Shown here: positions 14,383-23,400 of the stretch, piece by piece
How positions within the stretch are numbered: the first letter of the stretch is position 1
Layout: every line of letters begins with the position of its first letter
NCBI GenBank assembly: GCA_023447335.1
Contig: JAEXOD010000211.1
Coordinates: 1 to 27,431 of the forward strand
Length of the DNA stretch: 27,431 nt
From: Bacteroidota bacterium
GTDB taxonomy: Bacteria > Bacteroidota > Ignavibacteria > Ignavibacteriales > Melioribacteraceae
Direction of reading: 5' to 3'
Made by a program: the position numbers and the translations under genes
Notes under the pieces: generated by a model
What the model was told of the DNA's origin: nothing
The model's input: only the letters and a program-made list of their open reading frames with translations
The model's database searches: none

Positions 14383-17199
14383 TTAATTTAATGGCAAATA
14401 AATTCGGAACGTAGTTCCTTGAGTAAATTTCGAATCCACTTCAATTTTTCCGCCGTGTTTATTTATAATTATATCGTAAGAAATTGCTAATCCCTGCCCT
14501 GTTCCTTTCCCAACTTCTTTTGTTGTAAAAAACATATCGAAAATTTTCTCCAAGTTCTCTTTCTTAATTCCGATTCCGTTATCAGATATTTTGATTTCTA
14601 TACTTTCCTCTACTTGGTTTGTCTCTATCAAAATATGCCCCTTTTTTATATATCCCGACTTAATTGCTTCTTCTATTGCTTGAGCTGAATTCACAATTAT
14701 ATTCAATAATACTTGATTTATTTCTTGAGCATTACAAATTACTTTGGGAATATTTTCATCTAACCTCAATTCCAGTTCGGCAAAATATTTCCAAGCATTT
14801 TTACTAATTGCCGTCGAAACATCAATACAATTATTAATACAAGTAAGAGATTTAGAAACTTTCCCCGGATGAGAAAAATCTTTCATCACTTTTATTATAT
14901 TTATAACTTTTTCAATTCCGGTTTGGGATTGGTTTGTTGCATTCACCCCTTCATCTAAATAAAAGTTTAGATCCATTTCATTAATTATTTTCTCAATATA
15001 ATCAATCGGAATTTTTCCCATGTTTGAATACTCATTATTAAGCAATTTGCCAACAAATTGAGTAAAATATTGTAAACTTTCACTTAAAAATCTATTATTA
15101 TCATTTATATATTGCATCGGAGTATTTATTTCATGAGCAATACCGGCAGATAGTTGACCTATTGCTTCCATTTTTTGTGAAAATGCTACTTTTTTTTCAA
15201 TGTTAATTTTTTCGGTCATATCCCATATTATATAAATATAACCGTCATTTTCCCCCGATGTTTTGTATAGTTCAGTAATACTTACATTAATTATTTTAAT
15301 CTCCCCTTTATTGGTAAAGAGTTTAAATGAATCTGTTCCTTTTTGAAATGAAGTAATGAAGTTATAAAATCTAATAGACTCTTCTCTATACTCAGAATCT
15401 TTCGGCTGTAAAAACATTGAGGCAAAGAATCTCATATTTCTTCCGATAAGTGTCCCTTTTTCCTTTTCTAGAATGTTATATATTGCATCATTTGCGTGAA
15501 CTATAACTTCATGTCTATTAGTTGTAATAACACCATCAATAATATTTTGTAGTATTGTTTCTAATTCTTCTTTTTCTCTTTTAATTAGTTTAATATTTTT
15601 ATTTCTGATCAAAAGATTTGTAAAATTATCACTTATTGTTTTTAACTTTTGCACTGTTACATTCAATTCTTTAAGTTTGTTTTCACAGCCCTCCATTCCA
15701 ATAAAGCCAATCAAAACATCATTTATAATTAAAGGCAATATTGTTAAAAAATTTACTTTATAATGCATTAAATCATTTTTTAGTATTCTATATTCTTGTA
15801 ATAGTTTTTCGTCTTCAATTTCTATATTTATTATATTCTTTTCTCTTAAAAGTTTATTAATTTTAAGATTAGCTATTACATTATTATTTTCAAAAAAGGT
15901 TTTATTTCTTTTATTATCATTATCATACCACCCCTCCGATAATTGAAGTCTATTCCCCTTTTTTAAAAACAACCCTGCAAAAGATATCTTTAAATATTTT
16001 CCTATCTCTTCTAAATTCTTTTTAAATACATCATTAATATTTTCTAGGCTTGCTTGTAAATAGTTCTTATTTAAGTTTGAAATTAATGCTTCAAAATTTA
16101 AATAGTTCTTAAGCTCGTCTTCAATAACATGTCTTTTACTTACATCACGAAAAATGCTTAAAACATATGGAATTTCTTTAATAAATATAATTTTGTTAAG
16201 AGATTCTAACCAAATGTTTTTACCATTCCATAGCTTAACAAAATCTTCGGAATGCTCTTTTATTGTATGATTTTTAAATCGTTGTTTAAATCTATTAAAT
16301 ATTCTTTTCTCTTGTTCAGAGTAAACAATAGTAAAAAGATTATCCAACAATTCATCTCTGTTTTTATCTACCAACGAACAATAAGCATCGTTTACTAATT
16401 TAATATTCCCCTTTTTGTCTACCAACCTAAATCCGTCTAAAGAGTTTTCCCATAGACTTCTAAATAGTAATTCGGCTTCTTTAGTTTTGTTTTCGTTAAT
16501 AATTAGTTTTTCATAAATATCTCTTTCATGTGTAATATCATTAAAAAGTCCCACCTTGCCGCCATATTTCATTGATTCGGTCAGATAAGGAGATTTTACT
16601 AAAATATATACCTTTTTTTCTCCAAATCCATCAACTATTATTTTTTCTTCACTCACAGTTTTAAAACTGTTTTTATCGCCGGCTTCTATTTCACAAATTT
16701 CGGTTGTTTTTTTTGACTTCTTTTTATTAGATATTAAAATATGCCTTGGCTTTTGTACTAATTTTTCAAAAGCCAAATTACAATTAATAATTTCTCCGAC
16801 CTCGTTCTCAAAAAATGTAGGCATCGGAATAGCATCTAGTATTATTTGTGAAGAGGTACTTAAAATAGTCTTTTCAACTTCGTTAAAAAGGAACAAATAA
16901 AATACTCCTTCCCCTTTAATATTTTGTCTACTTACATTACAAACAAATTTGTTCTCGTTACCAATTATTTTAACTTTTATCTTAGTTTTTATTTTCCCAC
17001 GTATATGAGATAAACATTCTTTTTTATCTCTTATTTCTATGAACGAGAATATACTTTCACCTTCATTCCATTTCTTTTTATCTACAATCTTCTTAAATCC
17101 CTCACTATAAAATATGATATTCAGTAAAGAATCCGTAACTAAATAGACAAAATAACTTTGTTGAAAAATCTTGTTAATAATAAACTCTTTATTCTGCAT
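14383..17199 (-). CDS. Cytosolic hybrid-free histidine kinase with multiple PAS and a GAF domain
   Basis: 938 residues without membrane segments. In order: a PAS-like region (about 8-110), PAS (about 118-230), PAS (about 247-365, LDGFRLVDKKGNIKLVNDAY), GAF (about 368-540), PAS (about 546-665, IIDGVITTNRHEVIVHANDAI), a dimerisation/phospho-acceptor region with H689 in GIAHEINTPMQYI, and a HATPase_c domain (about 800-937). The ATPase shows an N-box near 833 (NIIVNSAQAI), G1 SDNGIGI, F-box FDMFFTT and G2 GTGQGLAIS. The HEINTPMQ box belongs to the HisKA-like group frequent in multi-PAS kinases. It begins on the base after the stop codon of a single-domain receiver and is followed 12 nt later by a receiver-HD-like regulator, so the three form one phosphorelay operon. 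The sensed signal is presumably cytosolic. Confidence 0.93.
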   Translation of the reverse strand: MQNKEFIINKIFQQSYFVYLVTDSLLNIIFYSEGFKKIVDKKKWNEGESIFSFIEIRDKKECLSHIRGKIKTKIKVKIIGNENKFVCNVSRQNIKGEGVFYLFLFNEVEKTILSTSSQIILDAIPMPTFFENEVGEIINCNLAFEKLVQKPRHILISNKKKSKKTTEICEIEAGDKNSFKTVSEEKIIVDGFGEKKVYILVKSPYLTESMKYGGKVGLFNDITHERDIYEKLIINENKTKEAELLFRSLWENSLDGFRLVDKKGNIKLVNDAYCSLVDKNRDELLDNLFTIVYSEQEKRIFNRFKQRFKNHTIKEHSEDFVKLWNGKNIWLESLNKIIFIKEIPYVLSIFRDVSKRHVIEDELKNYLNFEALISNLNKNYLQASLENINDVFKKNLEEIGKYLKISFAGLFLKKGNRLQLSEGWYDNDNKRNKTFFENNNVIANLKINKLLREKNIINIEIEDEKLLQEYRILKNDLMHYKVNFLTILPLIINDVLIGFIGMEGCENKLKELNVTVQKLKTISDNFTNLLIRNKNIKLIKREKEELETILQNIIDGVITTNRHEVIVHANDAIYNILEKEKGTLIGRNMRFFASMFLQPKDSEYREESIRFYNFITSFQKGTDSFKLFTNKGEIKIINVSITELYKTSGENDGYIYIIWDMTEKINIEKKVAFSQKMEAIGQLSAGIAHEINTPMQYINDNNRFLSESLQYFTQFVGKLLNNEYSNMGKIPIDYIEKIINEMDLNFYLDEGVNATNQSQTGIEKVINIIKVMKDFSHPGKVSKSLTCINNCIDVSTAISKNAWKYFAELELRLDENIPKVICNAQEINQVLLNIIVNSAQAIEEAIKSGYIKKGHILIETNQVEESIEIKISDNGIGIKKENLEKIFDMFFTTKEVGKGTGQGLAISYDIIINKHGGKIEVDSKFTQGTTFRIYLPLN

Positions 17200-17568
17200 T
17201 TATATTAATTCTTCAATTTTCGTTAATAATTCGGATTTTGTAAAAGGCTTTTGAAGATATCCGTTTAAACCTAAATTTTTTAGGTCGTTAAAATCATAAT
17301 CAAATTGATAAGCGGTAACTAAAATAATAGGTTTGTTATTAAACAAATTATCTTTTTTAATAATTGATGCTAATGCTAGACCGTCCATTGGTTGTTGAAG
17401 ATTAATATCCAGCAGAATTAAATCAAAGCTCTCGCTTTTCAATTTTGCGAGAGCCGATTCAACATTTAATGAATATTGTACATCATATTTATTCGAACAC
17501 ATTTTTTTTACTATGTTTATCGACATTATTAAGTCCTCAACATATAAAATTCTTTTCATTTCGGACAT
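17200..17568 (-). CDS. Single-domain response regulator (CheY-like receiver)
   Basis: 122 residues, only a receiver domain. It has the acidic pair E11-D12, phospho-acceptor D54 (LILLDINL), the threonine in ILVTAYQ and the lysine of YLQKPF near the end. There is no output domain, so it likely relays phosphate or acts by protein binding. Its stop codon directly abuts the histidine-kinase start with no gap, implying translational coupling. An alternative start at Met4 exists; the first Met is kept because an AGAGAAA stretch lies a few bases upstream. Confidence 0.92.
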   Translation of the reverse strand: MSEMKRILYVEDLIMSINIVKKMCSNKYDVQYSLNVESALAKLKSESFDLILLDINLQQPMDGLALASIIKKDNLFNNKPIILVTAYQFDYDFNDLKNLGLNGYLQKPFTKSELLTKIEELI

Positions 17569-17638
17569 ATATTTCTCTTTTTAACGATATTCCGTTTCTA
17601 TTAAAATGACATGCCAATTCAATTTAGTACCGCATCTT

Positions 17639-20035
17639 CTATTTCATTAAATTCATCTTTTTAACTAAAGAAATTCCTTCGGTTTGTAGTTGATAAAAAT
17701 ATACACAGCTGCTTAAATTTTGAGCATTCCAAATTTTCGAATAATTTCCCGGATTAAGCTCTTCATTTATCAAGGTAACTACTTCTTTTCCGAGAACATC
17801 GAATATCTTTAAGCTAACAACTTGTTTATTTGGAATAGAAAACAATATTTTTGTTTCCGGATTAAACGGATTTGGATAATTTTGCTCAAGTGATATGCTA
17901 ACAGGCAATTCATTTATAGTTACTTCAATTATATTTGAATAATTTATAGTTCCGTCATAATCAATCTGTTTCAACCTATAGTTATACTTATTTGGCATTA
18001 AATTATTATCGGCAAAGCTATATTCCATAAGCTCAGTTGAACTACCCTGTCCTTTTACAAATGTAACTTTTTCCCATGTATTACTTTCAGATGATTTTCT
18101 TTGTATTTCGAAACCGCTGTTGTTTGTTTCCGTTGCGGTTTTCCAGCTTAATAAAACATTATTTTTATTTACTTCCGCAGAAAATGAAACCAAATTAACC
18201 GGAATTGAAAAATCACTTAATTTATAAACTAATCCGTTTGCACCGCTTATTAATAATGTCGATTCATCTAATTTTGCAAGGTCAAGTAAATCTTGCTGCT
18301 CGTCTAAAGTTACAACCACATTCATCTGATTAGGAGTAGATGTTTTTAATACAATTCCCCCTTGTCCTACAGCAAAAACATTATTTTCATCAAAGGCAAA
18401 AACGTCATGAATTAGTTTACCTTGTAACGCGAGTGTATCGGTTAATAGGAGTAAAGTCCTAAATCCGTCTGTAGTCTTATAAACCGCACCGTTTTCGCTA
18501 CAAATATATCCTTTTTGATTATCGAGCATATAAATACCGGTTACCTGTCCGTTTGGTTTTGCCATTTCACCGTGTGCCCAGGTTAAACCGTCAACGGTAC
18601 CAAACAATCTATCCCCCGAACCGCAAGTAAACCCTGTAGTTTCGGAAAGCATATTAATGTCGTATAAAGTTGTTGCATCAAATGCGGCTTTTTCAGTCCA
18701 AGTAGTTCCTGCATTGGTAGTGTATAAAACTTTTCCTTCGTTTGTAACGGTATAACCGTTATTAACATCAAAAAAGCTTAATTTGTATAAACGAGTTGTG
18801 GAAGTACCTATTGATTTATCTACCCATGTTAATCCGCTGTTTGTTGAAACAAAATACCCTCCTGCACGTCCGCAAGTATAAATATTATTACCATACTTAA
18901 CAGCATCGTAAAGAATGTTTCCTGTAGAAAAGTTTGTTTTATTCCAATAGGCACCATCATTGGTTGAATAGTTAACTTCTCCTCTATCACCGGCAATAAC
19001 AATGGTATTTGTAATAGGTTCAACATAAATTCCGTACATATCGCGTGAACTATTAGTTAGACCTTCCCAAGTTGACCCGTTATCCGTAGATTTTATCAAT
19101 GTACTTCTATAAGCACCTCCTAAAAGAACATTATTTATACTTATTGATGTCCTAATAACTTCGCTTGTATATGTATCTACCAATGTCCAGTTAGCACCGC
19201 CGTTGGTTGTTTTATAACCAACACCGTTTGAACCTAGTGCAACTCCAATATTTGCATCTTTAAAGTTCAGCGAATAAAATGTAGTAACTGCAATTTGACC
19301 GCCGTTTGTAAATGTGGAGCCGCCGTCTGTACTTTTAGCAAAAATACCTGTAGTGCCTGTCGCATAATAAATGTTATTATCTACTTTCACAATGTCATAC
19401 AAGGCAGCCGTTGATCCTGTAACGGTTCCGGTTGTCCAAACAGATCCGCCGTCTGTAGTTTTTAAAAATTTGCCGGATGCCCCTACAACAACACAATTAT
19501 TAGTTTCAGTCCAATACATTTTATACATAGTATTTGTGTTGTTTGTATTAACACCGGACCAAGTTAAACCGCCGTCAGTAGATTTAATAATATTAAATCC
19601 ACCGTTAGAACCACCGCAAGCATATACAAGTTGTTCGCTTAACATAATAATATGATTGATTCCGCCGTTGTAAACACTTGTCGGACTAACATTTGTCCAT
19701 GTGTTTCCGCCATTAGTAGTTCTATAAATAACTCCGGAAGATCCTCCCACTAAACCCAAATTTTCTGTGGCAAAAGAAATTGCGTTTAAGTTATCACCGG
19801 CAGCAAATGCACCTGATACATCTTCCCATGTTGTACCTAGGTCTGTAGATTTGTTTACAAAACTTACTACTCCTAGATTATATCCTACCACATATAATTT
19901 GTTGCCCGCATAACTAAAACAACGTAAATCTCCTTTATAAGTAGCCTGACGTATTTTTGTTATTTGCAATTGAGCAAAATTAATTCCGCTAAATACTACT
20001 AATAGCACTAAAATTAACGTAAAAAATCTTTTCAT
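17639..20035 (-). CDS. Secreted Asp-box/Ycf48-like beta-propeller protein with T9SS-type sorting domain
   Basis: 798 residues. A signal peptide (about 1-21, MKRFFTLILVLLVVFSGINFA) leads into about twelve Asp-box repeats, roughly every 40-45 residues (STDLGTTW, TTNGGNTW, STDGGLTW, TTDGGSVW, STDGGSTF, TTNGGANW and so on; the last two, GTVDGLTW and TTDGFRT, are degenerate). These match the BNR/photosystem-II-stability-factor-like (Ycf48) beta-propeller pattern. A fibronectin-III-like domain (about 617-712, VNLVSFSAEV...VLLSWKTATETNNSGFEI) follows. Residues 715-798 form a Por/T9SS-like C-terminal sorting domain (QNYPNPFNPETKI, LKIFDVLGKEV, GISLVKKMNLMK). The protein is therefore predicted to be exported and attached to the surface or released. 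AGGGGA lies just before the ATG. Binding target unknown. Confidence 0.88.
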   Translation of the reverse strand: MKRFFTLILVLLVVFSGINFAQLQITKIRQATYKGDLRCFSYAGNKLYVVGYNLGVVSFVNKSTDLGTTWEDVSGAFAAGDNLNAISFATENLGLVGGSSGVIYRTTNGGNTWTNVSPTSVYNGGINHIIMLSEQLVYACGGSNGGFNIIKSTDGGLTWSGVNTNNTNTMYKMYWTETNNCVVVGASGKFLKTTDGGSVWTTGTVTGSTAALYDIVKVDNNIYYATGTTGIFAKSTDGGSTFTNGGQIAVTTFYSLNFKDANIGVALGSNGVGYKTTNGGANWTLVDTYTSEVIRTSISINNVLLGGAYRSTLIKSTDNGSTWEGLTNSSRDMYGIYVEPITNTIVIAGDRGEVNYSTNDGAYWNKTNFSTGNILYDAVKYGNNIYTCGRAGGYFVSTNSGLTWVDKSIGTSTTRLYKLSFFDVNNGYTVTNEGKVLYTTNAGTTWTEKAAFDATTLYDINMLSETTGFTCGSGDRLFGTVDGLTWAHGEMAKPNGQVTGIYMLDNQKGYICSENGAVYKTTDGFRTLLLLTDTLALQGKLIHDVFAFDENNVFAVGQGGIVLKTSTPNQMNVVVTLDEQQDLLDLAKLDESTLLISGANGLVYKLSDFSIPVNLVSFSAEVNKNNVLLSWKTATETNNSGFEIQRKSSESNTWEKVTFVKGQGSSTELMEYSFADNNLMPNKYNYRLKQIDYDGTINYSNIIEVTINELPVSISLEQNYPNPFNPETKILFSIPNKQVVSLKIFDVLGKEVVTLINEELNPGNYSKIWNAQNLSSCVYFYQLQTEGISLVKKMNLMK

Positions 20036-20153
20036 AATTTCCCCTATTTATTGTTGTTATGTTAAATTTTTAAATTCTACAATCAACGGTCTTAAATGAT
20101 TTTTACATGATACTAATATTTCTTATATTTATCAATAAAAAAATCACATTATT

Positions 20154-21767
20154 ATGATAAAATCCTTATTTTTTTTGATGTTTTCTATTTTAGGCTTAAA
20201 TTTTGCTCAAATCGGAACTATAGAAAGATTAAGGACTCATTTGGATTATTTAGGAAGTGATTTATTTAAAGGAAGGGGAACAGGAACTACCGGCGGTAAT
20301 TTGGCAGCAAAATACTTGGCAGAAGAATTTTCCAAAACGAATTTAATTCCCATGGGGAATAACGGAACATTTTACCAACACATTCCCCTACATGCATTCA
20401 AACCTTCTAATACTTCTAAAGTAATAATTTTGAACGGACAAAAAACCGATACATTGTTTATAAACAAAGACTTTCTAATTTTTCAAGTAACAGAAGATTT
20501 TTCAATGAGCAGAACGTTAGATGCGGTATTTGTCGGTTATGGAATAAATGCTCCCGAATATGATTACAATGATTACTTAAATATAGATGTAGAGGGTAAA
20601 ATTGCCGTTATTTTAGAAGGTGAACCTATAAGTGATGACATTTCCTTTTTTGAAGGGAAAAAGGAAACAATCTATTCTTCGTTAGCTTTAAAATTGCGTG
20701 TAGCTCTATCAAAGGGAGCCCGTGGTTGTATTATTATTCCTAATCCCATCAATAATACACCGGCTGCTTGGAATTTACTTAAGCAAACTTATTCTTTCGA
20801 ACACCTTTCGCTTGCATATTCTTCGAACGTAAACTTGGGAATTATTATAAATTTTCAGAAGGCAGCATTGTTGTTTACAAACTCCGAACATTCGTTAAAC
20901 GATGTGCTTAAACTAACTAAAGATCATAAAATTTATAGTTTCCCACTTGCGGCAAAAGTTTCAATATCCGGAAATTTTAAAAGACGTGATTTTTTGGCTC
21001 CTAATATTGTGGGAAAAGTTAAAGGTACTGATAGTGAACTTCAAGATAAATTTATAATCGTAAGTGCTCATTATGACCATCTGGGCATTGGTGAAAAAAT
21101 TAAAGGTGATTCAATATATAACGGGGTTTTTGATAATGCTGCAGGAGTTGCCGCATTATTAGAATTAGCTGTTCACTTTTCTAAAGAAAAGCCAAGACAC
21201 TCTATAATCTTTTTACTTACCACCGGAGAAGAGGCAGGATTGCTTGGTTCTGCTTATTATACGGCAAATCCGGCTGTACCGTTGTATAAAACAATTGCAA
21301 ATATTAATATAGACGGAATTTCGTCATTTGATTCTGTTAAAGGTATTATAGGAATAGGGGCAGAATATTCTACCCTACAAAATATTTTAGAGTTAACTGC
21401 AGCCAAAAACAATGTCTCGATAGATAAAATCCCTGAGATATTTTATCAATCGGAAGCTTATAATAGAAGTGATCAAATTAGTTTTGCTAATGCGGGAATT
21501 CCGTCCATTTTAATATCTGAATCAATAAATTATAAAAACTTAACGTACGAAGAAGGTCTAAATAAATACATAAAATATGTTAACGAGATATATCACACTC
21601 CTTTTGACGATCTTTCGCAGTCAATTAATTTTAATGCATTTATTCAACATTTTAATTTCATTAAGGACTTTATTTTTACATTAGATAATTCAAATAAAGA
21701 ACCTGAGTGGAATGAAGGTGTAAATTATTCAATCGAACGCTTACGTACAAAAGCGGAAAAAAGATGA
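20154..21767 (+). CDS. Secreted M28 family zinc peptidase with PA-type insert
   Basis: 537 residues. It begins with a signal peptide (about 1-19, MIKSLFFLMFSILGLNFAQ). A protease-associated (PA)-like region lies at about 110-270 (VFVGYGINAPEYDYNDY, GKIAVILEGEP, ALSKGARGCIIIPNP). The catalytic M28 domain carries all expected zinc-site residues: H306 and D308 (SAHYDHLG), bridging D327 (DNAAG), E359/E360 (TGEEAGLLGSAYY), D387 (NIDGI) and H481 (IYHTPFDD). The family contains aminopeptidases and carboxypeptidases; the PA-plus-M28 layout is common in exported aminopeptidases of Bacteroidota. Its final ATGA overlaps the start of a PstS-like lipoprotein gene by 4 nt. Substrate specificity cannot be read from the sequence. 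Confidence 0.92.
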   Translation: MIKSLFFLMFSILGLNFAQIGTIERLRTHLDYLGSDLFKGRGTGTTGGNLAAKYLAEEFSKTNLIPMGNNGTFYQHIPLHAFKPSNTSKVIILNGQKTDTLFINKDFLIFQVTEDFSMSRTLDAVFVGYGINAPEYDYNDYLNIDVEGKIAVILEGEPISDDISFFEGKKETIYSSLALKLRVALSKGARGCIIIPNPINNTPAAWNLLKQTYSFEHLSLAYSSNVNLGIIINFQKAALLFTNSEHSLNDVLKLTKDHKIYSFPLAAKVSISGNFKRRDFLAPNIVGKVKGTDSELQDKFIIVSAHYDHLGIGEKIKGDSIYNGVFDNAAGVAALLELAVHFSKEKPRHSIIFLLTTGEEAGLLGSAYYTANPAVPLYKTIANINIDGISSFDSVKGIIGIGAEYSTLQNILELTAAKNNVSIDKIPEIFYQSEAYNRSDQISFANAGIPSILISESINYKNLTYEEGLNKYIKYVNEIYHTPFDDLSQSINFNAFIQHFNFIKDFIFTLDNSNKEPEWNEGVNYSIERLRTKAEKR

Positions 21768-22618
21768 GCAAAAAGTCTTCACAATATAACATTATATATT
21801 TAATCACTTTTTTAATATTATTAACGGCATGTTCATCCGTACCCAATAACAAAGTTGAAATTATCCGGATAAAGGGCTCGGATACAATGTTTGGTCTAAC
21901 AACTTCACTTGCCGAAGAGTTTATGAAAACGCATAATTATATTTCAATATATGTTGAAGGAGGAGGAACTAAAGAAGGAATTGATGCTTTAATTAAAGGA
22001 CAAACCGATATAGCCATTACAAGCAGATTACCGAGCGGATACGAGACAAAATTACTTGCAGAGTATTACGGTTCAGTCGGTATGTTCTATTTAATTGCTA
22101 AAGACGGTATTATTATTTATCTTAATAAAGAAAACAAAGTGTCGAATTTATCATTCGGGCAATTGCAAAATATTTTTTCCGGTACTTTAACAAATTGGTT
22201 AGAAGTAGGTGGCGAAAATTCTATAATTACTGTTGTAAATAGACCGCCTACAAGCGGTACGCATGTTTATTTTAAAGAACATGTATTGATTGACGGAAAT
22301 TATACAGATAAAGCTATAATTAGATTTACGAATAAAAACGTTATTAAAGAAGTTGAAAACAACTTAACTGCTATAGGATATGGTGGTTTTGGATTTATTA
22401 AAGATGAAGATATCAAATATTCGAATGTTAACAACATTCCCCCAACAGAAGAAAATATTAGAAATGATACTTATCCGCTTACTCGCTATCTTCATTTTTT
22501 TACTACTCGAACGGCAAAAGGAGCAACAAAACTTTTTATTGATTGGGTATTAAGTCCCGAAGGTCAAAAAGTTATAAAAAAACTTGGCTTTGTACCCTTA
22601 TGGGAAGTAGAATTTTAA
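21764..22618 (+). CDS. PstS-like phosphate/anion-binding lipoprotein
   Basis: 284 residues. A lipoprotein signal ends in the lipobox L20-T21-A22-C23. The mature part has the PstS/PBP-like-2 pattern: RIKGSDTMFGLTTSLAEEF, YVEGGGTKEGIDALIKGQTDIAITSR, LSFGQLQNIFSGTLTNWLEVGG, the ligand-site NRPPTSGTHVYFKEH, AIGYGGFGFI and LFIDWVLSPEGQKVI. PstS delivers phosphate to the PstCAB transporter, but no pstC, pstA, pstB or phoU is nearby. It may instead be an orphan binding protein or signalling component. It is translationally coupled (ATGA overlap) to the M28 peptidase. Its stop codon overlaps the convergent trpA stop. Confidence 0.87.
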   Translation: MSKKSSQYNIIYLITFLILLTACSSVPNNKVEIIRIKGSDTMFGLTTSLAEEFMKTHNYISIYVEGGGTKEGIDALIKGQTDIAITSRLPSGYETKLLAEYYGSVGMFYLIAKDGIIIYLNKENKVSNLSFGQLQNIFSGTLTNWLEVGGENSIITVVNRPPTSGTHVYFKEHVLIDGNYTDKAIIRFTNKNVIKEVENNLTAIGYGGFGFIKDEDIKYSNVNNIPPTEENIRNDTYPLTRYLHFFTTRTAKGATKLFIDWVLSPEGQKVIKKLGFVPLWEVEF

Positions 22619-23400
22619 TAATTACGACAAGCTTGTTTTAATTCTTTAACCAACTCAATAGCTTTTGCTATTCCACCCGGTTTATCTAATTTGTTTACAA
22701 TAGCACTGCCGACTATAACACCGTCACATACCGGCGAGAAAAATTTAACACTTTCTTTGTTTGAAACCCCAAATCCAACAAGCATTTTATTTTTCTCTAT
22801 TTCGTTATATGCTTTCTTAATAGGCAATAATAAATGTTCGTCTTTCAAATCCCTTTCTCCGGTTGTTCCGTTAACGCTTACAAAGTATATAAATCCGTTA
22901 CTTAAAGAATCTACCTTTTTTATTCTATCAACTTGTGTTGTCGGAGTACATAATAGGATAATATCTAATTCGTTTTTATTATTACCAATTACATTATAAT
23001 ATTCTTCAGGAACCAGATCGGGAATAATTAATCCGCTTACTCCGGCGTTTTTTGAATCAACAAGAAATCTTTCGATTCCGTAAGATAGAATAGGATTAAG
23101 ATAACTCATAAATATTAATGGTTTATCAACTTGTTTTTTGATTTCTTCGGCATATTTTATACAATCTTTAACTTTAACTCCGTTTTCCAAAGCTACGTGT
23201 GAAGAATATTGAATTACCGGTCCGTCAGCCAACGGATCAGAAAAAGGAATTCCGATTTCCAACATATCCGCACCTGAATTTAGAACATCAACAGCGAGTT
23301 GGGTAAAAGAGTTTTTATTCGGATACCCGGCGGTTAAAAACACGGATAACACTTTCTCATTTTTTTTATTTACAGAATCTATATAATTAAATAACTTCAT
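22615..23400 (-). CDS. trpA: Tryptophan synthase alpha subunit
   Basis: 261 residues, normal length. It cleaves indole-3-glycerol phosphate to indole and glyceraldehyde-3-phosphate; indole is channelled to TrpB. Catalytic residues are E48 (DMLEIGIPFSDPLADGP) and D59. Other family segments are FLTAGYP, SYLNPILSYG, GLIIPDLVPEE, the flexible-loop-like FVSVNGTTGERD, and the phosphate-binding GFGVSN and GVIVGSAIV. The start overlaps the end of trpB by 4 nt (ATGA). The 3' end overlaps the convergent PstS-like gene by 4 bp, leaving no room for a separate terminator. Last gene of the trp operon in this window. Confidence 0.97.
   Translation of the reverse strand: MKLFNYIDSVNKKNEKVLSVFLTAGYPNKNSFTQLAVDVLNSGADMLEIGIPFSDPLADGPVIQYSSHVALENGVKVKDCIKYAEEIKKQVDKPLIFMSYLNPILSYGIERFLVDSKNAGVSGLIIPDLVPEEYYNVIGNNKNELDIILLCTPTTQVDRIKKVDSLSNGFIYFVSVNGTTGERDLKDEHLLLPIKKAYNEIEKNKMLVGFGVSNKESVKFFSPVCDGVIVGSAIVNKLDKPGGIAKAIELVKELKQACRNY

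Noticed and set aside
17900..20000. Recurrent CCGCCGTTNGT-like DNA motifs
   Set aside because: They are the antisense of the Asp-box (T-N/D-G-G) codons of the secreted propeller protein, not a DNA repeat family.
22691..22999. 102-codon plus-strand open frame in trpA
   Set aside because: Antisense to a clear trpA with catalytic residues; no domain of its own.
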